Notes under the pieces: model-generated | What the model saw: only the letters and a program-made list of their open reading frames with translations | Told to the model about the DNA's origin: nothing | Database searches by the model: none | In this document: in pieces, positions 61,027 to 64,000 of the stretch | Layout of the letters: each line of letters starts with the position of its first letter | How positions within the stretch are numbered: the stretch's first letter is position 1 | Translations under genes and position numbers: made by a program | DNA from: a virus | Virus record (IMG/VR): IMGVR_UViG_3300023274_000001 | Coordinates: 62,001 to 126,000 of that record | Length of the DNA: 64,000 nucleotides | Direction: 5' to 3' (one strand)

Positions 61027-61476
61027 GTGGACAGCTTCACGAACGTGGCCGCCGACGCGGTGACGGCGCACGAGAACGGGACATACCGGAAGGGCGCCAA
61101 CGCCGCCGCCGATCACGTGGTCGAGGCGGTCAGGAAGTACGGCAAGTGGGCGGTGCTCGCCGCCTCCGAGCTGATCAAGCTCGACCCGGACGACGCCTTC
61201 GAGGACATCCCGGCCGACAAGGTCATGGAGTTCATGGAGGAGAACTACCTGCACTCCGGGGCCACCGTCGCCCACGCGCTGGAGACCTACGCCAAGGACG
61301 CCGGGGACCACACCGAGCTGGGCCGCCTGTACGACGCGCTCGACAAGGCGGGCGGCGTGGACCGCTTCGACTGGGGCTCTTATGCCGACGACGGCATGAC
61401 CCCGACGATCGGCCTGCACTTCGTCGTGATGCCGGTCCCGGCGGGCGAGTCCGGCACCTTCATCTTCGGGAGCTGA
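61027..61476 (+). CDS. Hypothetical protein, 149 aa
   Basis: GTG with GGAGAGGGAAGAAC. Long helical N-terminal part (AADHVVEAVRKYGKWAVLAA, SELIKLDPDDAFEDI) and a short beta end (TIGLHFVVMPVPAGESGTFI). No motif. Confidence 0.73.
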   Translation: MDSFTNVAADAVTAHENGTYRKGANAAADHVVEAVRKYGKWAVLAASELIKLDPDDAFEDIPADKVMEFMEENYLHSGATVAHALETYAKDAGDHTELGRLYDALDKAGGVDRFDWGSYADDGMTPTIGLHFVVMPVPAGESGTFIFGS

Positions 61477-61479
61477 GCC

Positions 61480-61791
61480 ATGTCCTGGGAATCCAACCGG
61501 GAAGTGATCCGGACCTGCCTCGCGGAAGCGATGAAGGGCAAGGCCGGAGCGAACGGTCCCGGAACCCTGCGGGAGGTGCGCGGCAAGAACGACTCGGACA
61601 CCTGGTTCACGATCATCGGGACCTGGCGCCTGTACGCCCGCTTCCTCGCCGCCGTGGCCGCCGAGAGCGCGCAGACGGCGCACATCCTGGACTTCAACAT
61701 GGTCCCCGGTGACCCCGGGGACGGGAGCGGCGAGATGGAGTTCTTCTTCGTCGGCTGCCGCCTCGCGGACTTCGAGAAGAGGGGGAGCTGA
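61480..61791 (+). CDS. Hypothetical protein, 103 aa
   Basis: ATG with GGGAGCTGAGCC. Alpha/beta: REVIRTCLAEAMKGKAGANG, then DTWFTIIGTWRLYARFLAAV and a final strand EMEFFFVGCRLADF. Not recognised. Confidence 0.71.
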   Translation: MSWESNREVIRTCLAEAMKGKAGANGPGTLREVRGKNDSDTWFTIIGTWRLYARFLAAVAAESAQTAHILDFNMVPGDPGDGSGEMEFFFVGCRLADFEKRGS

Positions 61792-61795
61792 CCAC

Positions 61796-62212
61796 ATGGT
61801 CAACGGCGGTGACATGCTCGACTGGTGGACGGTTCCGGGTGCCCGCTGGGGTGTGCGGAACGTGGACTTCAAGGTCGAGCTGAAGCGGGACGGGGTGGCC
61901 AGCCCGGTCCTGCTGGAGGGGTACAGCGAGGAAGACCTGGCCGCGTTCGACGGCGGTGACTGGCAGTTCGTCATCGTCCGCGTGGTGCCGGTGGACCGGG
62001 ACCTCACGGACCTGGTGAGCGCCGAGCGGTTCATCCGGGGTGTGGACTGGGGCGACCTGCCGCAGGGCCGCATCGACCGGGAGGATGTGACCGACGCGCA
62101 GGCGAAGGAGCTGGCCATCGAGTCGGTCCGGGCGCTGCGCAGCTTCGGGGTCACCGTCGAGACGGAACGGGACAGCGAGTTCGCGATCCCGCGCGTTACG
62201 GCTCCGTTCTGA
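61796..62212 (+). CDS. Hypothetical acidic protein, 138 aa
   Basis: ATG with GGGGGAGCTGACCAC. Beta N-terminal half (VRNVDFKVELKRDGVASPVL, GGDWQFVIVRVVPVDRDLTD) and a helical C-terminal half (DAQAKELAIESVRALRSFGV). No family. Confidence 0.73.
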   Translation: MVNGGDMLDWWTVPGARWGVRNVDFKVELKRDGVASPVLLEGYSEEDLAAFDGGDWQFVIVRVVPVDRDLTDLVSAERFIRGVDWGDLPQGRIDREDVTDAQAKELAIESVRALRSFGVTVETERDSEFAIPRVTAPF

Positions 62213-62223
62213 ACGAGCCCTGT

Positions 62224-62244
62224 GGGGCCCTCGCCGAGGGCCCC
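62224..62244 (+). terminator. Intergenic hairpin (9 bp)
   Basis: GGGGCCCTC (62224-62232), loop GCC, GAGGGCCCC (62236-62244); 42 bases before the next ATG. Confidence 0.7.
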
Positions 62245-62286
62245 GTGGAGTCCGGTTCAGCCGGTGAAAACGGAAGGGAGAAGAGG

Positions 62287-62496
62287 ATGCTCACATTGGT
62301 GCTGTGCTTTCCGGCGCAGGGGAGGATGCCCCGGGGCGAGCTGCGGATCTCCGCCAGTCACGTCCCGCAACTCGGCTCGACCATCAACACGCCGAGCCCC
62401 CGATTCGGTACCTGGAAGGTGAATCACATCGGCCAGGACACGGACGGGACCACCCTGAGCGACACGGTGTTCCTCTACCTGGAGGAGACGGACTGA
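62287..62496 (+). CDS. Hypothetical protein, 69 aa
   Basis: ATG with GGAAGGGAGAAGAGG. Short beta-rich protein (LTLVLCFPAQGRMPRGELRI, WKVNHIGQDTDGTTL). Stop overlaps the next start (TGATG). Confidence 0.68.
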   Translation: MLTLVLCFPAQGRMPRGELRISASHVPQLGSTINTPSPRFGTWKVNHIGQDTDGTTLSDTVFLYLEETD

Positions 62497-62840
62497 TGGG
62501 ACACCGGATCAAGGTCGAACGGTACGGCCTGGACCACGCACTGGAGAGCAGCGAGGAGTTCAACGCCCCCTCATGGGAGGGCATCTGGCAGGCCGTCGAG
62601 GGCGAGATGGAGCGCACCGGAAAGACGCCGAGCGGCATGGAGGGCTGGGAAGAGGGCGGCTGCGTCCTGGACTCGGACCACGACTGCGAGGCCGACCCCG
62701 CCAAGTGCGAGGAGAACCTGAAGGACGCGATCCGGGACTGGATCAAGTCGTCCTGGGAGAACGACGAACTGAAGACCGGCAGCTTCCACTTCGGCGGCGT
62801 GGACTGGTCGTCGGTCACCTTCGGATGGGACGGAGAGTAG
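62496..62840 (+). CDS. Hypothetical protein, 114 aa
   Basis: ATG overlaps the previous stop. Acidic helical protein with CVLDSDHDCEADPAKCEENL in the middle (three Cys) and DAIRDWIKSSWENDELKT. Not recognised. Confidence 0.72.
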   Translation: MGHRIKVERYGLDHALESSEEFNAPSWEGIWQAVEGEMERTGKTPSGMEGWEEGGCVLDSDHDCEADPAKCEENLKDAIRDWIKSSWENDELKTGSFHFGGVDWSSVTFGWDGE

Positions 62841-62843
62841 GAC

Positions 62844-63146
62844 ATGGCGGAGCGGATGCGCGTGAAGGAGGCCCCTCGCCGGATCGAGGGGCTGCCGGTG
62901 GTCAAGTCGGCCTTCCTGGGCTGGCTTTCCGACTTCCGGCAGGAGGGCGGATACGTGGCGGTCTGCATCACGTACGGCGTGACCGACGTGGACAAGGGTG
63001 AGCAGTACCAGTTCCACATCATGTGGTCGAACGGCCTGGACAAGCCGTGGCGCCGCATCGAGAGCCTGCTGGAGCTGAACCGATACGCGGCGCTGGCCGC
63101 GTTCGACAGGCACGAGAAGCTGGCCGTCTGGCCGGAAGGGAACTGA
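62844..63146 (+). CDS. Hypothetical protein, 100 aa, first of a related pair
   Basis: ATG with CGGAGAGTAGGAC. Shares its layout with the next gene: a S/H-FLGW start (VVKSAFLGWLSDFRQEGGYV), a GY-x-A-V-x-I-T-Y strand, W-RRI-S, and F-x-x-x-x-KLAV near the end. Small alpha/beta protein. Function unknown. Confidence 0.72.
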   Translation: MAERMRVKEAPRRIEGLPVVKSAFLGWLSDFRQEGGYVAVCITYGVTDVDKGEQYQFHIMWSNGLDKPWRRIESLLELNRYAALAAFDRHEKLAVWPEGN

Positions 63147-63148
63147 AC

Positions 63149-63463
63149 ATGGCACGCAGGAACCCGCTGCTGGCCAAGGCCCTGCCGTCCACGGTGGACG
63201 ACCACCACGTGATCAAGGTGAGCCACCTCGGCTGGCAGGACAACGAAGAGCTGTCAATGATGCCCGGCTACCTGGCGGCCGTCATCACGTACAACGCCTA
63301 CAGCGGTGACGACCCCGGCGCCTACGGCATCCACCTGATGCGGACTGCCACGCCCGACGGCCGGTGGCTGCGCATCGACAGCCGCCGCAACCTGATGTGG
63401 AGCGAGGCCGAGAGCGCCTTCGCTTCCTACGACAAGCTGGCCGTCCGGCCGGGGAGGATCTGA
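63149..63463 (+). CDS. Hypothetical protein, 104 aa, second of a related pair
   Basis: ATG with CCGGAAGGGAACTGAAC, almost the same junction as the next gene. Opens with VIKVSHLGWQDNEELSMMPG and GYLAAVITYNAYSG, then WLRIDSRRNL and FASYDKLAVRPGR, aligning with the preceding protein. A probable tandem duplication. Confidence 0.72.
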   Translation: MARRNPLLAKALPSTVDDHHVIKVSHLGWQDNEELSMMPGYLAAVITYNAYSGDDPGAYGIHLMRTATPDGRWLRIDSRRNLMWSEAESAFASYDKLAVRPGRI

Positions 63464-63465
63464 AC

Positions 63466-63795
63466 ATGGCAGGCATCCGCATCCTGGAGCGCAACGGCGA
63501 CATCGTCTCTCACTCGTCCGTGTGGGCCGGACCGGAGGAGGTTCCGGTGGTCTTCGTGATCGTGAAGGACGGGGTCACTGCGCTCGCCCACCCGGACTAC
63601 GTCGGCGGCACCATCTACGACATCGAGCAGGGCGACCTGACGATCGAGCAGGCGTGGGATGCGCTGCTGATCAAGACGCCGAAGCTGGTCTACCCGCAGA
63701 GGTGCACCGTGCGCAGGCTGGATGGGACCGGCGGAGGCGCCGAGATCCTGATCGGCAAGCGGGTCGTGCACCGGATCGCGGGGGTGAACGAGTGA
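63466..63795 (+). CDS. Hypothetical protein, 109 aa
   Basis: ATG with GGGGAGGATCTGAAC. Alpha/beta protein (IRILERNGDIVSHSSVWAGP, VPVVFVIVKDGVTALAHPDY) ending in a basic strand. Stop overlaps the next start. Not recognised. Confidence 0.72.
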   Translation: MAGIRILERNGDIVSHSSVWAGPEEVPVVFVIVKDGVTALAHPDYVGGTIYDIEQGDLTIEQAWDALLIKTPKLVYPQRCTVRRLDGTGGGAEILIGKRVVHRIAGVNE

Positions 63796-64000
63796 GCGCC
63801 TTCGAGAGGCCCAAGGAGATCGGGAAGCGGCCCGAGCCCGGCAAGCTCGACCCGGTGTGGACCTTCCTGCGTACCTCGTACGGGCCGGAGTACAACTTCG
63901 ACCTGTACCGGGCGCACGGTCTCGACAGCTTGTACTTCGTCGACCCGCGCCAGGACCCGCAGCCGTGGGAGCTGAAGGACGGGGCGCTGGACCTGGGTCT
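63792..64000 (+). CDS. Hypothetical protein, partial (runs off right edge)
   Basis: GTG overlaps the preceding stop (GTGA). The visible 69 residues begin SAFERPKEIGKRPEPGKLDP and include TSYGPEYNFDLYRAHGLDSL. The reading frame is open to the end of the window. Confidence 0.65.
   Translation, partial: MSAFERPKEIGKRPEPGKLDPVWTFLRTSYGPEYNFDLYRAHGLDSLYFVDPRQDPQPWELKDGALDLG

Overview
The window looks like part of the genome of a tailed siphovirus infecting a high-GC actinomycete, most likely Streptomyces or a relative. The evidence is strong GC3 codon bias, GTG and occasional TTG starts, dense short genes joined by ATGA or GTGA overlaps, a canonical siphovirus virion-gene order, a terminase with an intein, and actinophage-type tail chaperone and small-protein families. 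I see no integrase, repressor, holin, endolysin, DNA polymerase or tRNA gene here, so lifestyle, lysis and replication genes must lie outside the window or be unrecognised.

Layout. (1) 24.2 kb down to 1, minus strand: the virion genes in the usual order. These are terminase large subunit (with a 269-residue class 3-type intein in its Walker A motif), portal, protease-scaffold, decoration protein, major capsid protein, an Ig/PKD-like surface protein, head-tail connectors, tail terminator, tail tube, frameshifted tail chaperones and the start of the tape measure. Two glycosyltransferases sit among the connector genes. (2) 7.98-15.1 kb, plus strand: a cassette of twenty small genes lying inside the structural operon and opposite to it. 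It contains an HTH protein, a nucleotidyltransferase, a HicB-like protein and a MazG-like protein, and ends at a bidirectional terminator. (3) 24.3-35.6 kb, both strands: accessory genes, including a secreted protein, two methyltransferases, a protealysin-like M4 peptidase divergent from a second HEXXH protein, ThyX, a lipoprotein and many small Cys-rich proteins. (4) 35.6-38.3 kb: a 2.7-kb non-coding region of lower GC with pyrimidine-rich repeats, TGACCTGC repeats and two perfect Crp-type boxes; a candidate origin or early control region. (5) 38.3-64 kb, plus strand: about fifty small, mostly unrecognised genes, starting with a 600-residue protein with several CxxC motifs.

How it fits together. 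The same TGACCTGC element stands upstream of both rightward clusters (7.3-7.6 kb and 36.6-37.2 kb), which suggests shared early control opposite to the leftward late virion genes. In the right arm, gene after gene is preceded by a GC-rich hairpin followed by a conserved purine-rich start leader (GGAAAGGGAGAAGATC-ATG type). The hairpin stems differ in sequence but keep pairing, which recalls the start-associated sequences and inverted repeats described in cluster K mycobacteriophages. This repeated hairpin-leader system, together with the control region at 36-37 kb, is the most unusual feature of the window.
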